DNA of 64,000 bases from Micromonospora tarapacensis (GTDB lineage Bacteria; Actinomycetota; Actinomycetes; Mycobacteriales; Micromonosporaceae), in contig NZ_JAHCDI010000004.1 in assembly GCF_019697375.1 (NCBI RefSeq), positions 1,909,324-1,973,323 on the forward strand. The letters run 5' to 3'. The position numbers and the translations under genes are program-made. The notes below the pieces were generated by a model. It did no database searches. It was given only the letters and a program-made list of their open reading frames with translations, and was not told where the DNA came from. This document shows, in pieces, positions 16,960 through 25,233 of this stretch (the stretch's first letter is position 1; every line of letters starts with the position of its first letter).

Positions 16960-17841
16960 TCAGCGGGGGTCGAGGTCGGCGATGATCCCTTCGAGGATCT
17001 CCGGCGTCCGCTCCGGCGGCTCGGCCTCGACACAGAGCCGCTCCATGGCCACCGCGTAGAAGTCGAGATCCTCGCGCTTGTCCAGGTAGATCGCGCTGGT
17101 CAACTGCTCGATGTAGACGATGTCGGGCAGGTCCTGGTCGCCGAAGCGCAGGATGGTGAAGGCGCCACCGGCGGCGGCGTGCCCACCGGCGGCGAACGGG
17201 ATCACCTGCACCCGGACGTCCGGGTTCCGCGTCGCCTGTAGCAGGGCCTCCAGCTGGCCGCGCATCACCCCGGGACCGCCGATCGGGCGGCGCAGCGCCG
17301 CCTCGTCGACCACCGCCCACAACCGCGGCGGGCGTGGCCGGCGCAGCAGATCCTGGCGCCGCATCCGCAGATCCACCCGACGGTCGATCTCCGCGGGACC
17401 GGCTCCGCCATGACCGAGCAGCACCACGGCCCGGGCGTACTCCCGGGTCTGTAGCAGGCCGGGGACGAACTGGACCTCATAGCTACGGATGAGCGCGGCG
17501 GCGGCCTCCAGGCCGAGGTACGACTGGAACCACGGCGGCAGGACATCGCCGTAGCGGTGCCACCAGCCCGGGTTGTTCGCGTCCCGGGCCAGCTTGAGCA
17601 TCGCGGCACGTTCCTGCTCGGCGGTGACCCCGTAGAGGGTGAGCAGGTCGGCGACGTCGCGTTCCTTGAACCCGACCCGACCCAGTTCCATCCGGCTGAT
17701 CTTCGACTCGGAGGACCGGATCTCCCAGCCGGCGCTCTCCCGGGTCACCCCCCGCGACTCCCGCAGCCGCCGCAACTGCGCGCCCAGCAGCATTCGCAGC
17801 ACGGTCGGGCCCGCTGCCGGGCCCTCCTCGGCAGAAACCAT
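16960..17841 (-). CDS. XRE-family regulator with DUF5753 domain
   Basis: A 293-residue DNA-binding protein of the Scr1/AbaA-like group. An N-terminal HTH (LRRLRESRGVTRESAGWEI, then SKISRMELGR) precedes a full DUF5753 domain: NNPGWWHRYGDVLPPWFQSY, FVPGLLQT, EAALRRPIGG, VQVIPFAAGGHAA, YIEQLTSAIYLDK. ATG 17841 follows AGGTG. It is downstream of, and probably co-transcribed with, a DUF397 gene (137 bp apart). Such pairs are widespread in actinobacteria and influence development and secondary metabolism; the target here is unknown. It serves as the intact reference for the damaged copy at 7494-8146. Confidence 0.9.
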   Translation of the reverse strand: MVSAEEGPAAGPTVLRMLLGAQLRRLRESRGVTRESAGWEIRSSESKISRMELGRVGFKERDVADLLTLYGVTAEQERAAMLKLARDANNPGWWHRYGDVLPPWFQSYLGLEAAAALIRSYEVQFVPGLLQTREYARAVVLLGHGGAGPAEIDRRVDLRMRRQDLLRRPRPPRLWAVVDEAALRRPIGGPGVMRGQLEALLQATRNPDVRVQVIPFAAGGHAAAGGAFTILRFGDQDLPDIVYIEQLTSAIYLDKREDLDFYAVAMERLCVEAEPPERTPEILEGIIADLDPR

Positions 17842-17978
17842 GGTCACCTGCCGTCCTCCGCATGCTGTCGGTGGCCGAACCGGTGGACCGGGTCGACCGA
17901 CGTGTAAGCATGCCATGAACCATCAGTGAGGTGAACTGCCATCCCGGGCGGGACTAATCCCGTCCATGGGATCCGGGA

Positions 17979-18218
17979 TCAGCCGATCAGGTGATCGAAG
18001 TCACCATCCCGGGCGCCGAGCAGGAACGCCACGATCTCGTCCATGGTGTAGATCAGCGCCGGCCCGTCGGGGTGCCGGGAGTTGCGCACCGCGATGCCCG
18101 CTCCCCCCGGCAGTTCCGCCAGCTCGACACAGTTCCCGCTGGGGTTGCTGCGCCGGCTCTTCTGCCAGGCGAGAGGAGGCAACTGGTTGACGAAAACGCC
18201 GTTCGGCGGCTGCTGCAT
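17979..18218 (-). CDS. DUF397 domain protein
   Basis: A 79-residue DUF397 protein: AWQKSRRSNPSGNCVELAE, then GIAVRNSRHPDGPAL, ending in EIVAFLLGARDGDFDHL. ATG 18216-18218 lies downstream of GGAGAG. It is the first gene of a DUF397 to XRE/DUF5753 pair and is divergent from a GGDEF gene. The intergenic region carries a palindromic site. It is plausibly the partner or antagonist of the XRE protein encoded next to it. Confidence 0.87.
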   Translation of the reverse strand: MQQPPNGVFVNQLPPLAWQKSRRSNPSGNCVELAELPGGAGIAVRNSRHPDGPALIYTMDEIVAFLLGARDGDFDHLIG

Positions 18219-18311
18219 GGGGGCGTGTTCTCTCCGGTAGGCGCCGGTGCCGTGGGAGGAGCGGTAGCCGCAAGAGGGGCGGCGTCGGCTCATTCTGCAC
18301 GTGCATCTGCT

Positions 18312-18325
18312 ATTGCATCTGCAAT
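18312..18325. promoter_or_regulatory. palindromic site in the DUF397/GGDEF divergent promoter
   Basis: ATTGCATCTGCAAT is an inverted repeat with 6-bp arms (ATTGCA/TGCAAT). A direct repeat TGCATCTGC also occurs just before it (18303 and 18314). It lies between two divergent genes and is a candidate operator for the adjacent XRE regulator. The binding partner is inferred. Confidence 0.5.
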
Positions 18326-18470
18326 GGACAGCGAGCATGATAACCCACGTGCGCCGTGCGCACCCGGTCACGTTCTGTACCGCAAACCTGGCCACCATCA
18401 GGGGAAACGAGGTGTCTGGCGGCGCCCGCCGGTTGGTACTGGGCACGCGCCGCGGCGAAGGGAGATGTTG

Positions 18471-19118
18471 GTGCCGGATCCGCTGACCGTCGCATCCGGT
18501 ATCTGCGCCGCGGGGGCTCTGCTCTCCTCCTGGCAGTTGGGACGCCGGGCCGTGCGGGCCGAGGCCGAGATCGGGCGCCTCCAGGCCGAACTCACCGCCG
18601 AGCGGCACGCCGCCAGCCACGATCCGCTGACCGGTCTGCCCAACCGGCGCGCCTTCTACCGGCTGGCCGCGACGCTGCTCACCGACTGTTCCGGCCGGCC
18701 CCTGGTCGCGGTGATCCTGGATCTGGACGACTTCAAGCAGATCAACGACCGGTACGGGCACGCGGCGGGCGACCAGGTGCTGATCAGCGTCGCCGAACGG
18801 CTGGCCACCTTCGCGGGCGACAACCTGGTGGCCCGGCTCGGCGGTGACGAGTTCGCCGGGCTGCTGGCCAGTCCCACCCTGGACCGCCGGTGGATCGAGC
18901 ACGCCACCCGGCGGCTGTGCGACATGCTCGCCGCGCCGATCCCGCTGGGCACGATGACGCTGCGGGTCACCGCCTCGGTCGGCCTGGCACCGGTGCACGG
19001 CAGCCAGCTCACCGAGGCACTGAACCGCGCCGACGCGGCAATGTACGAGGCGAAGGGGATCGGGACCACCCGGCCCGACCGGGCACTGCGCGACACCGCA
19101 CACCTCGCCGAATGCTGA
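18471..19118 (+). CDS. GGDEF-domain protein (diguanylate cyclase)
   Basis: A 215-residue protein predicted to make cyclic di-GMP from GTP. A short N-terminal hydrophobic helix (LTVASGICAAGALLSSW) and a coiled-coil-like segment precede a full GGDEF domain: DPLTGLPNRRAFY, DLDDFKQINDRYGH, and the active-site GGDEF in RLGGDEF. The RxxD inhibitory site normally five residues before GGDEF is absent (AGDN instead). The AGGGAG RBS abuts an ATG at 18465 but is well spaced for the GTG at 18471, which I therefore choose. No PAS or REC sensor is present, and no EAL protein is nearby. Confidence 0.9.
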   Translation: MPDPLTVASGICAAGALLSSWQLGRRAVRAEAEIGRLQAELTAERHAASHDPLTGLPNRRAFYRLAATLLTDCSGRPLVAVILDLDDFKQINDRYGHAAGDQVLISVAERLATFAGDNLVARLGGDEFAGLLASPTLDRRWIEHATRRLCDMLAAPIPLGTMTLRVTASVGLAPVHGSQLTEALNRADAAMYEAKGIGTTRPDRALRDTAHLAEC

Positions 19119-19137
19119 CGCGGTCGCGGCGGGGCGC

Positions 19138-19620
19138 TCAGCGCCAGCCGTACCCGGCGCGCAGCGCCTGGCCCACCCGGTCGAACCGGGGCCGGTCCAG
19201 CACCGCGCCCTCGCGGCGGATGCTGTCCTCCCGCATGGTCAGCACCCGGTCCAGCCGCACCCAACTCGGGCGCCCGTCCCGGTCCCACGCACCCGGGCCG
19301 AGGGCCAGCCAGTGCCGGTCCCCGTCGCGGTCACGCTGACTGGAGAGCATCAGCCCGAACAACGTCCGGCTGTGCCGGCCCACCACCAGCACCGGCCGGT
19401 CCTTGCCCTGCCGGGGATCGTCCTCGTAGGACACCCAGGTCCAGACGATCTCGCCCGGGTCGGCCTGCCCGTCGGGCTCCGGGGCGTACGACAGCTCGCG
19501 GCGCCGCAGCGCGGTGACCTGACGCGGTCGCGCGAGCTTCGCCGGCGTCGGTCCGGCCCGCCGCGGGCTCGGGATCACCGCACCGACCCGGGCTGCCATG
19601 TTCCTGAACAGACCTGCCAC
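19138..19620 (-). CDS. PemK/MazF-family toxin-like protein (orphan)
   Basis: A 160-residue protein with a MazF/PemK-like fold: DPGEIVWTWVSYEDDP, then GKDRPVLVVGR, LMLSSQ and a C-terminal VRLDRVLTM. MazF relatives are mRNA endoribonucleases paired with an antitoxin. No antitoxin-sized gene lies next to it, which is common for this longer actinobacterial type, whose N-terminal 50-residue basic extension is also seen here. Its start is probably GTG 19620, with ATG 19599 as an alternative. It is convergent with the GGDEF gene. Confidence 0.75.
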   Translation of the reverse strand: MAGLFRNMAARVGAVIPSPRRAGPTPAKLARPRQVTALRRRELSYAPEPDGQADPGEIVWTWVSYEDDPRQGKDRPVLVVGRHSRTLFGLMLSSQRDRDGDRHWLALGPGAWDRDGRPSWVRLDRVLTMREDSIRREGAVLDRPRFDRVGQALRAGYGWR

Positions 19621-19693
19621 GGCGGCAGCCTATCCGCTGCCGTGCACCACCCCGCCGGCAGGATCCGGCGCCGGTGGACGGATCCGCCGCGCG

Positions 19694-20067
19694 TTACGGC
19701 CGCGGCTCGCCCGGCCCGGCGATCGGACCGGCCGCGCCGGCGGGCAGCCGGGCGACCATCTCCTGGAACTCGCCGACGGTGACCGTCTCCCGCAGCGTCG
19801 CAAAGACCGCGGCCGTCCCCACCGCCGCCGTCTGCTCGTCCACCCCGGCCCGCTGGCCGACCCGGCGCAGGAAGTCCGCGGGCCGGCCGGAGATCCCGCG
19901 GCGCCGTCACCCAGCTCGGCCGGCAGGTACCCGGTCGGGTCGGCCGGCGGGTCGCCGGCCATCCGCTCCGCGACGGTCCGCAGCACCGCCCGCGCGACGG
20001 TGGCGGCCAGGTCGGGCGCCAGCCCGGAGCGCCGCGACACCCCGGCGACGAACAACGGAAACCCCAC
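19694..20067 (-). pseudogene. DUF2267 protein gene with frameshift
   Basis: Two DUF2267-type half-repeats lie in two different frames. From GTG 20067 the first reads FVAGVSRRSGLAPDLAATV to YLPAELGDGAAG. At about 19905 the frame shifts by one, and the second half-repeat continues as DFLRRVGQRAGVDEQTAAV, then FATLRETVTVGEFQEMVARL, ending at TAA 19694. DUF2267 proteins of this length (about 125-130 aa) are common and of unknown function. The indel lies in a GCCGCGGG run and may be a sequencing error. Confidence 0.7.
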
Positions 20068-20453
20068 GGCGCGGCTTACCCCCGTCGGTGCCCGACAAAC
20101 AACGCTCGTCAGGGGTCGCTCCGGCACCGAGGGCGGCACGGTCGGCCGGTGCGCCATGGGTCCGGAAACCACCGGCGGGCCGGAGCCGTCGGCTCCGGCC
20201 CGGCGGACGCGGGACACCCCGAGGTCTTCCGGCCGGCGTACGACGGCTCGCACGGCACGTCGCGCCCCCGTTTCGCACCACGTGCACGTGCTCGAAAGAC
20301 CACTGGCAGCCAACGCTGCCAGAATCGAGCGATCCGGCCACAATGGTTGCCAAGTGATCGTTATCGTACGCGTACTGTTAGGAGTCTTGTCAACGCTTGA
20401 TTCCAGATCGAACCCTCGTGTAAATCTGATGTTCCGCTTCGCGAGGAGTCCCG
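20068..20453. other. non-coding interval upstream of the XRE/MAB_1171c cassette
   Basis: I see no supported gene. It contains an AT-richer patch directly before the XRE gene, with a 10-bp palindrome GTACGCGTAC at 20366-20375. A GAGGAG RBS sits just before ATG 20454. It probably holds the cassette promoter, with the palindrome as a possible operator. Confidence 0.4.
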
Positions 20454-20912
20454 ATGCCTGAGGCCCCCGACCGACCCGGCGACACCTTCGCCGAGCGCCT
20501 CGACTGGCTGTTCCGCACCACCCGGGACCCGGCCGGCAAGCCGTACAGCGTCCGGCACGTGGCCGCCGAGTTGACCCGCCGCGGCTGCAAGATCTCCCAC
20601 ACCCATCTGAGCAACCTCCGCCAGGGTCGGGCCCCGGATCCACGCCGGTCGGCGATGGAGGCCATCGCCGCCTTCTTCGGCCGACCGCCCGGCTTCTTCA
20701 CCGGCCGCCCCGCCGGGCCGGATCCGCAGGATCTGGTCCACGCGCTGACCGACCCGCACATCAAGCAGGTGGCGATGCGGCTGGTCGACGCCCGCCTGTC
20801 ACCCGAGGGCCACGCGGCCGTGGTGGCGATGATCGAGCAGGTACAACGGCTGGAGGCCGCCGCGCGCAGCCGCCGGGACGCGACGCTTGAGGGACGGGCC
20901 CCACAGTGGTGA
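20454..20912 (+). CDS. XRE-family regulator of the MAB_1171c-type cassette
   Basis: A 152-residue DNA-binding protein. The N-terminal HTH (YSVRHVAAELTRRG then ISHTHLSNLRQGRAPDP) and the FFGRPPGFF segment are typical of the short XRE regulators found before MAB_1171c-type membrane protein genes in actinobacteria. A C-terminal helical part follows, rich in Ala and Arg. ATG 20454 has a GAGGAG RBS. Its stop overlaps the next gene (20906), so the two are translationally coupled. It probably autoregulates the operon. Confidence 0.83.
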   Translation: MPEAPDRPGDTFAERLDWLFRTTRDPAGKPYSVRHVAAELTRRGCKISHTHLSNLRQGRAPDPRRSAMEAIAAFFGRPPGFFTGRPAGPDPQDLVHALTDPHIKQVAMRLVDARLSPEGHAAVVAMIEQVQRLEAAARSRRDATLEGRAPQW

Positions 20913-22174
20913 GCATCCTGCGGGGCGCGATGATCGTGGTGACCCTGGCGTGTTGGGGCATGAGCCTGTACAAACTGCGCGACCTGGCCCGGGATCCGGG
21001 CAACCGGCCACTTCGGGCGCTGTGCCTGGCGCTGCTGGCGATCACCCTGTCGATGACGATCCAGCCGTTCATGCCCGGGATCGACCGGCTCCTCGGGGTC
21101 CTGGACGTCGCCCGACTCATCTCCAACAGCCTGTCCCTGCTCTGCGCCACCGCCGCCCAGGCGTTCCTGCTCTACCTGACCAGTGACGGCGTGCAGACCC
21201 GCCGGAGCGTGCGGCGCCGGGGCGGGGCACTGCTCGTCACCGTGGCGGCGATGGCGGCCCTGTCCGCCGTCACACCGGCCGCCGCCGGGCTGGACGACCC
21301 GCGGGTGCGCGACGGCGAGTACTACGGCGACCCCTTCGACGCGCCGTTCCTCTACGTCTACCTGGGCTACCTGGGCTGGTCGCTGGTGCAGGTGGTGATC
21401 CTGGCCGGCCGGTACGCCCGGATCGCCCACCGGCCGCTGCTGCGACTCGGGCTCCGGCTGATCGTCGGCGGCTCGTTGTGGGGCCTGGCCTACGTGTCGG
21501 CCAAACTGCTCGCCGTGGCCGTGGGCATCCTCCGGCCGGACTGGGCACTGGCCGCCGACGCGCTGGTCGTGCTCGCCTTCACCACCTCGATCCTGCTGGT
21601 GCTGATCGGGTCCACGATCCCCTCGTGGGGGCCGATGATCGGGCTCGACCGGCTCTGGGAGTGGGCGGGAGCACTGCGCGACTACCGGCGCCTGTACCCG
21701 CTGTGGCGACGCATCCACGAGGTGCTGCCGCAGATCGCGCTGCTTCCCCCGGGCAGCGGGTTGCCCGGTGCCCTCGCCGTCGCCCGGGACGCCTCGCTGC
21801 GCCGGGTCAGGATCACTGTGGAGATCCTCGACGGGTACGCGAGCCTGCGCCCCTGGATGTCGGCGAACGTCGCCGGCCACGCACAACGGGTGGCCCGCCA
21901 GCGGGGTCTCCCGGAGCAGCAGCGGGCGGCCGTCGTCGAGGCCGCCGTGGTCGGTGCGGCGCTGCGGGCGCGACGCGCCGGCGCGCCCGCCGCCGACGAG
22001 ACCGCAGGCCGGCCGGATCCGCTCGCCGGCCCCGGCACCGAACTCGGCGCGGCCGACCAGGTGACCTGGCTGGCCCAAGTCGCCCGGGCGCTGTCGACGC
22101 CGCTGGTTCAGGACGATAATCGCGGGATGCGATCCCCGCACCGGAACCGCGGCGGCCCAGCCGTACGACGGTGA
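20906..22174 (+). CDS. MAB_1171c-type putative transporter (DUF6545-like C-terminus)
   Basis: An integral membrane protein of 422 residues. The first ~240 residues hold about seven predicted helices (for example LLVTVAAMAALSAV, LGWSLVQVVILAG, TTSILLVLIGSTIP). The C-terminal cytoplasmic half has the motif LWRRIHEVLPQIAL and a conserved helical region (RVRITVEILDGYASLRPW), resembling the domain now called DUF6545. Its function is not known; the 'transporter' name is only by topology. It starts inside the XRE gene end (GTG 20906 or 20909) and is followed 19 bp later by a PAP2-like gene. The three look like one operon. Confidence 0.83.
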   Translation: MVSILRGAMIVVTLACWGMSLYKLRDLARDPGNRPLRALCLALLAITLSMTIQPFMPGIDRLLGVLDVARLISNSLSLLCATAAQAFLLYLTSDGVQTRRSVRRRGGALLVTVAAMAALSAVTPAAAGLDDPRVRDGEYYGDPFDAPFLYVYLGYLGWSLVQVVILAGRYARIAHRPLLRLGLRLIVGGSLWGLAYVSAKLLAVAVGILRPDWALAADALVVLAFTTSILLVLIGSTIPSWGPMIGLDRLWEWAGALRDYRRLYPLWRRIHEVLPQIALLPPGSGLPGALAVARDASLRRVRITVEILDGYASLRPWMSANVAGHAQRVARQRGLPEQQRAAVVEAAVVGAALRARRAGAPAADETAGRPDPLAGPGTELGAADQVTWLAQVARALSTPLVQDDNRGMRSPHRNRGGPAVRR

Positions 22175-22193
22175 CCCGGCCGGAAGGTAGCCC

Positions 22194-22808
22194 ATGCCCA
22201 CCGTCGTCGACCAGGACGCCCGCACCGCCGCCCACCGGCTGGCTCGGGCCAGCACCGAGGTGTTCGCGCCCGCGGTGTTCGCCGCCGTCATGCCCCTGGT
22301 CGTCGCCGTGCACAGCACCGCGCCGGCCGTGGCGGTCGGGTTCGGCTGGGGCCTGCTGGCCGTGCTGTTCTGCTCTGCCGTGCCGTACGCGATCATCTGG
22401 TGGGGCGTGCGGCGTGGTGCGCTGACCGACCACCACATCCGCGTCCGCAGCCAGCGCCGCCGTCCCCTGCTCCTCGGGTCGCTGTCCGTCCTGGTCGGCC
22501 TGACCGCGCTGGTGCTGCTCGGCGCGCCGCCGCCGCTGGTCGCCCTGGTCGTGGGAATGCTCGCCATCCTGGCCGCCATCCTCGCGGTCAACCAGGTCTG
22601 GAAGATCAGCGCCCATGCGGCGATCAGCGCCGCGTCGGTGTCCGCCCTGATCTTCGTGTTCGGCCTGGTGGCGACGCCGCTGTTGGGCGTGGTCGCGGTG
22701 GTGGGCTGGTCACGGGTCAGGCTGCGCGACCACACCGCCGCCCAGGTGGTCGCCGGCACCGTGCTCGGCCCGCTCGTCGGCGCCCCGTTCTTCGTCCTGC
22801 TCGGCTGA
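22194..22808 (+). CDS. PAP2-superfamily-like membrane phosphatase
   Basis: A 204-residue membrane protein with about six helices. The second and third parts of the PAP2 signature can be seen: KISAHAAISAASVSAL (SxH region) and WSRVRLRDHTAAQVVAG (SRxxxxxH). The first KxxxxxxRP motif is not evident. This pattern fits actinobacterial lipid/polyprenyl phosphate phosphatase relatives. It follows the XRE/MAB_1171c genes. Its 3' end overlaps the convergent gene 22710-23369 by about 100 bp. Confidence 0.75.
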   Translation: MPTVVDQDARTAAHRLARASTEVFAPAVFAAVMPLVVAVHSTAPAVAVGFGWGLLAVLFCSAVPYAIIWWGVRRGALTDHHIRVRSQRRRPLLLGSLSVLVGLTALVLLGAPPPLVALVVGMLAILAAILAVNQVWKISAHAAISAASVSALIFVFGLVATPLLGVVAVVGWSRVRLRDHTAAQVVAGTVLGPLVGAPFFVLLG

Positions 22809-23369
22809 GCCGGCCGGGCTGACCGCGCCGGCGACCGCCGGCGCCGCGTCGTCGCCCGTCCGCGCCTCCCGCCAGCGCGCGGCCCGCACCGCGTCGATGG
22901 TGTAGCGGAGCTCCCGCGGCGCCTCCGGCCGGCCGGCCACCCGGTCGAACGGCAGCCCCCGGCCGGCGTAGTCGTAATGTGCCTTCAGCAGCCGGGTCAG
23001 CCCCGCCAGCGCTCCGACGATCTTCTTCCGGTGCCGGCCGGTGGCCTGGGCCAGGTCGTGGACGGTGAACAGCCGCCCCGGCTCGGCGGCGAGCGCGTCG
23101 AGCACCGCCGTCACCGTCCGGTGGGTGACGCTGCACCCCTGGCTGAGCCGACGCAACGCCTCGACCGTCCAGTTCGCCGGCGACGGGGGGACCGGCTCCA
23201 CGCGGCGCCGGGGAACCTGACCGACCCGTCGCCGGGCGTCGAGGTCGGCCAGCAGCCGGGCCACGTGCGGGATGTACGCCAGCGGCACCGCCACCAGGAC
23301 CATCCCCTCCGGCGGCGGCCCCGCGGCGTCCACCGGCAGCGGGTACGACGGCTGCGCCGGCACGTTCAC
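22710..23369 (-). CDS. hypothetical protein with winged-helix-like domain
   Basis: A 219-residue protein coupled to the response regulator gene (GTG 23369 overlaps its TGA). The middle region (WTVEALRRLSQ, LDALAAEPGRLFTVHDLAQATG, KKIVGALAGLTRLLKAHYDY) looks like a winged helix with a conserved basic recognition helix. The last ~45 residues are low-complexity and overlap the convergent PAP2-like gene. I do not recognise a named family. It may be DNA-binding. Confidence 0.6.
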   Translation of the reverse strand: MNVPAQPSYPLPVDAAGPPPEGMVLVAVPLAYIPHVARLLADLDARRRVGQVPRRRVEPVPPSPANWTVEALRRLSQGCSVTHRTVTAVLDALAAEPGRLFTVHDLAQATGRHRKKIVGALAGLTRLLKAHYDYAGRGLPFDRVAGRPEAPRELRYTIDAVRAARWREARTGDDAAPAVAGAVSPAGSAEQDEERGADERAEHGAGDHLGGGVVAQPDP

Positions 23370-24148
23370 GACGTCGACGGCGTTGCCGTTGCCGGGGCGG
23401 GCACGAACCGGTAGCCCAGGCCCCGCACGGTCACGATCATCGGCGCCTGGTCGCCGTCCAGCGCGAGCCGCCGGCGCAGCCGCTTGATGTGCACCGTCAG
23501 GGTGTTCGACGTGTCGTCGGAGATGCCACCCCAGACCGCGGCCAGCAGTTGCTCGCGGGTCACGGTGCGCTCCGCGTGGCTCATGAAGAAGTAGAGCAGC
23601 CGGAACTCCTTCAACGGCAGCGCCACCGTCCGCCCGTGCAGGCTCACCTCGAACGTCGCCGGGTCGACCCGCAGCCCGCCGAGCTCGATCGGTGGATCGA
23701 GGGCGCCGGCGGTCTCCGGGCGGATCGCCCGCAGGATCGGCAGCACCTCGGAGGCCCGGTACGGCCGCCGGACGCAGGCGGTGGCGCCGGCCTTGAGTGC
23801 GGCCACGGCCACCCCGCCGTCGTCGTCGCCGACCCCGACCACGGTGGGGATACCGGCCCGGCGGGCGAGCAACCGCACCAACTCGGTGCAGCTCATGGTG
23901 GCCAGCCCGGCGGCCACGACGGCCGCGTCGGGTTGCAGGGCACCGGCGGCCAGCAGGGCCTCGGCGGCGTGCGTGAAGTGGTGTCCGCGTACCCGGTGCT
24001 CGGCCAGCTGGGCGACCAGCGGCGCACCGACGCCCTCGTCGTCGTCCACCACGAGCAGCACGAAACGCCCGTCGGATCGATGGTCACCCCTGGTGGCCTC
24101 GACGAGATTGTTCATCGCACACCGGCTCCGGTTCAGGTTGAGGCCCAT
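23366..24148 (-). CDS. OmpR-type response regulator lacking the phospho-acceptor Asp
   Basis: A two-domain regulator. The receiver starts LLVVDDDEGVG with the acidic pair intact. The position of the phospho-accepting Asp instead reads AAVVAAGLA, and the conserved Lys-Pro is Arg-Pro (VRRPYRASE). The C-terminal winged helix is canonical: ALPLKEFRLLYFFMSH, REQLLAAVWG, TVHIKRLRRRLALDG, GLGYRF. ATG 24148 has GAGGG upstream. There is no histidine kinase nearby. Such atypical, GlnR-like regulators work without phosphorylation. Its place behind the pst operon suggests, but does not prove, a phosphate-related job. Confidence 0.82.
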   Translation of the reverse strand: MGLNLNRSRCAMNNLVEATRGDHRSDGRFVLLVVDDDEGVGAPLVAQLAEHRVRGHHFTHAAEALLAAGALQPDAAVVAAGLATMSCTELVRLLARRAGIPTVVGVGDDDGGVAVAALKAGATACVRRPYRASEVLPILRAIRPETAGALDPPIELGGLRVDPATFEVSLHGRTVALPLKEFRLLYFFMSHAERTVTREQLLAAVWGGISDDTSNTLTVHIKRLRRRLALDGDQAPMIVTVRGLGYRFVPAPATATPSTS

Positions 24149-24314
24149 CGCGACGCCCTCGCGCGCGCAGGCAAGTCCGCCGTACTTCACGCACCCGTAC
24201 GGTCGGTAGGCACCAGCGCCGCGCCGTCGAGCCGGGCCGCCACCCGGCGCGGCGCCGGCAGAGGGCGACACGCCGGCGGCGAACCCGGCCAAGCACGACC
24301 GACCGCCCCCGACG

Positions 24315-25181
24315 TCAGCCGAAGCGACCGGTGATGTAGTCCTCCGTGCGCTTGTCGGCAGGGTTGGTGAACAACTTGCCCGTCTGGGTGAACTCGACCA
24401 GCCGGCCGTGCCGCTCCTGCTGCTCGTCCACCTCGGCGGTGAAGAAGGCCGTGTAGTGGCTGACCCGGGCGGCCTGTTGCATGTTGTGCGTGACGATGAC
24501 GATCGTGTAGTCGTTCGTCAGCTCGAACATCAGGTCCTCGATCTTCGCCGTGGCGATCGGGTCGAGCGCCGAACAGGGCTCGTCCATGAGGATGATCTCG
24601 GGCTTGACGGCGATCGTGCGGGCGATGCAGAGCCGCTGCTGCTGACCGCCGGACAACGACAGGCCACTGGTCTTGAGCTTGTCCTTGACCTCGTCCCAGA
24701 GCGCCGCGTCGCGCAGCGCCTTCTCTACCAGGTCGTCCATGTTGGAGACGTTCATGCCGGTCACCCGCGGGCCGTACGCCACGTTGTCGTAGATCGACTT
24801 GGGAAACGGGTTCGGCTTCTGGAAGACCATGCCGATCCGTCGACGCACCTCGATCGGGTCGACGTCCTTCGCGTAGAGATCCTGGCCGTGGTAGGTGACC
24901 GAGCCGGCGACCCGGGCACCCGGGATGAGGTCGTTCATCCGGTTCAGCGAGCGCAGGATGGTGGACTTGCCGCAGCCCGACGGGCCGATCATCGCGGTGA
25001 TCTGCTTGTCCTGGATCGGCATCGACGTATCCTGGACGGCCTCGTAGCCGCCGTAGAAGACACTGACGCCGTTGAGTTCCATGACCGGGGTGGTCGATAT
25101 GGACTGGCGGCCGACGGTCTCGGTCCCGCCGACGGCGGAGATACTGACCGTTGGGCGACTGGCGGTACCGGGTTGGTTCAC
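24315..25181 (-). CDS. pstB: phosphate ABC transporter ATPase
   Basis: The ATP-binding subunit of the high-affinity phosphate importer PstSCAB, on the cytoplasmic face. It shows Walker [10 protein letters not shown], the Q-loop VFQKPNPFP, the signature [15 protein letters not shown], Walker [14 protein letters not shown] and the switch His (IVTHNMQQA). PstB-specific wording such as [14 protein letters not shown] is present. There is an N-terminal extension of ~35 residues before the domain. GTG 25181 has AGAGGTG upstream. It is the last gene of pstS-C-A-B, 52 bp after pstA. Confidence 0.97.
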   Translation of the reverse strand: MNQPGTASRPTVSISAVGGTETVGRQSISTTPVMELNGVSVFYGGYEAVQDTSMPIQDKQITAMIGPSGCGKSTILRSLNRMNDLIPGARVAGSVTYHGQDLYAKDVDPIEVRRRIGMVFQKPNPFPKSIYDNVAYGPRVTGMNVSNMDDLVEKALRDAALWDEVKDKLKTSGLSLSGGQQQRLCIARTIAVKPEIILMDEPCSALDPIATAKIEDLMFELTNDYTIVIVTHNMQQAARVSHYTAFFTAEVDEQQERHGRLVEFTQTGKLFTNPADKRTEDYITGRFG

Positions 25182-25233
25182 AGGGTCACCTCTGGCTCAT
25201 GGTTGGGGCGGTACAGCTGCTCGGCACTCATGA

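Noticed and set aside
18219..19103. Minus-strand frame overlapping the GGDEF gene
   Set aside because: It is an upstream extension of the DUF397 frame without RBS. The GGDEF gene on the other strand has a clear domain.
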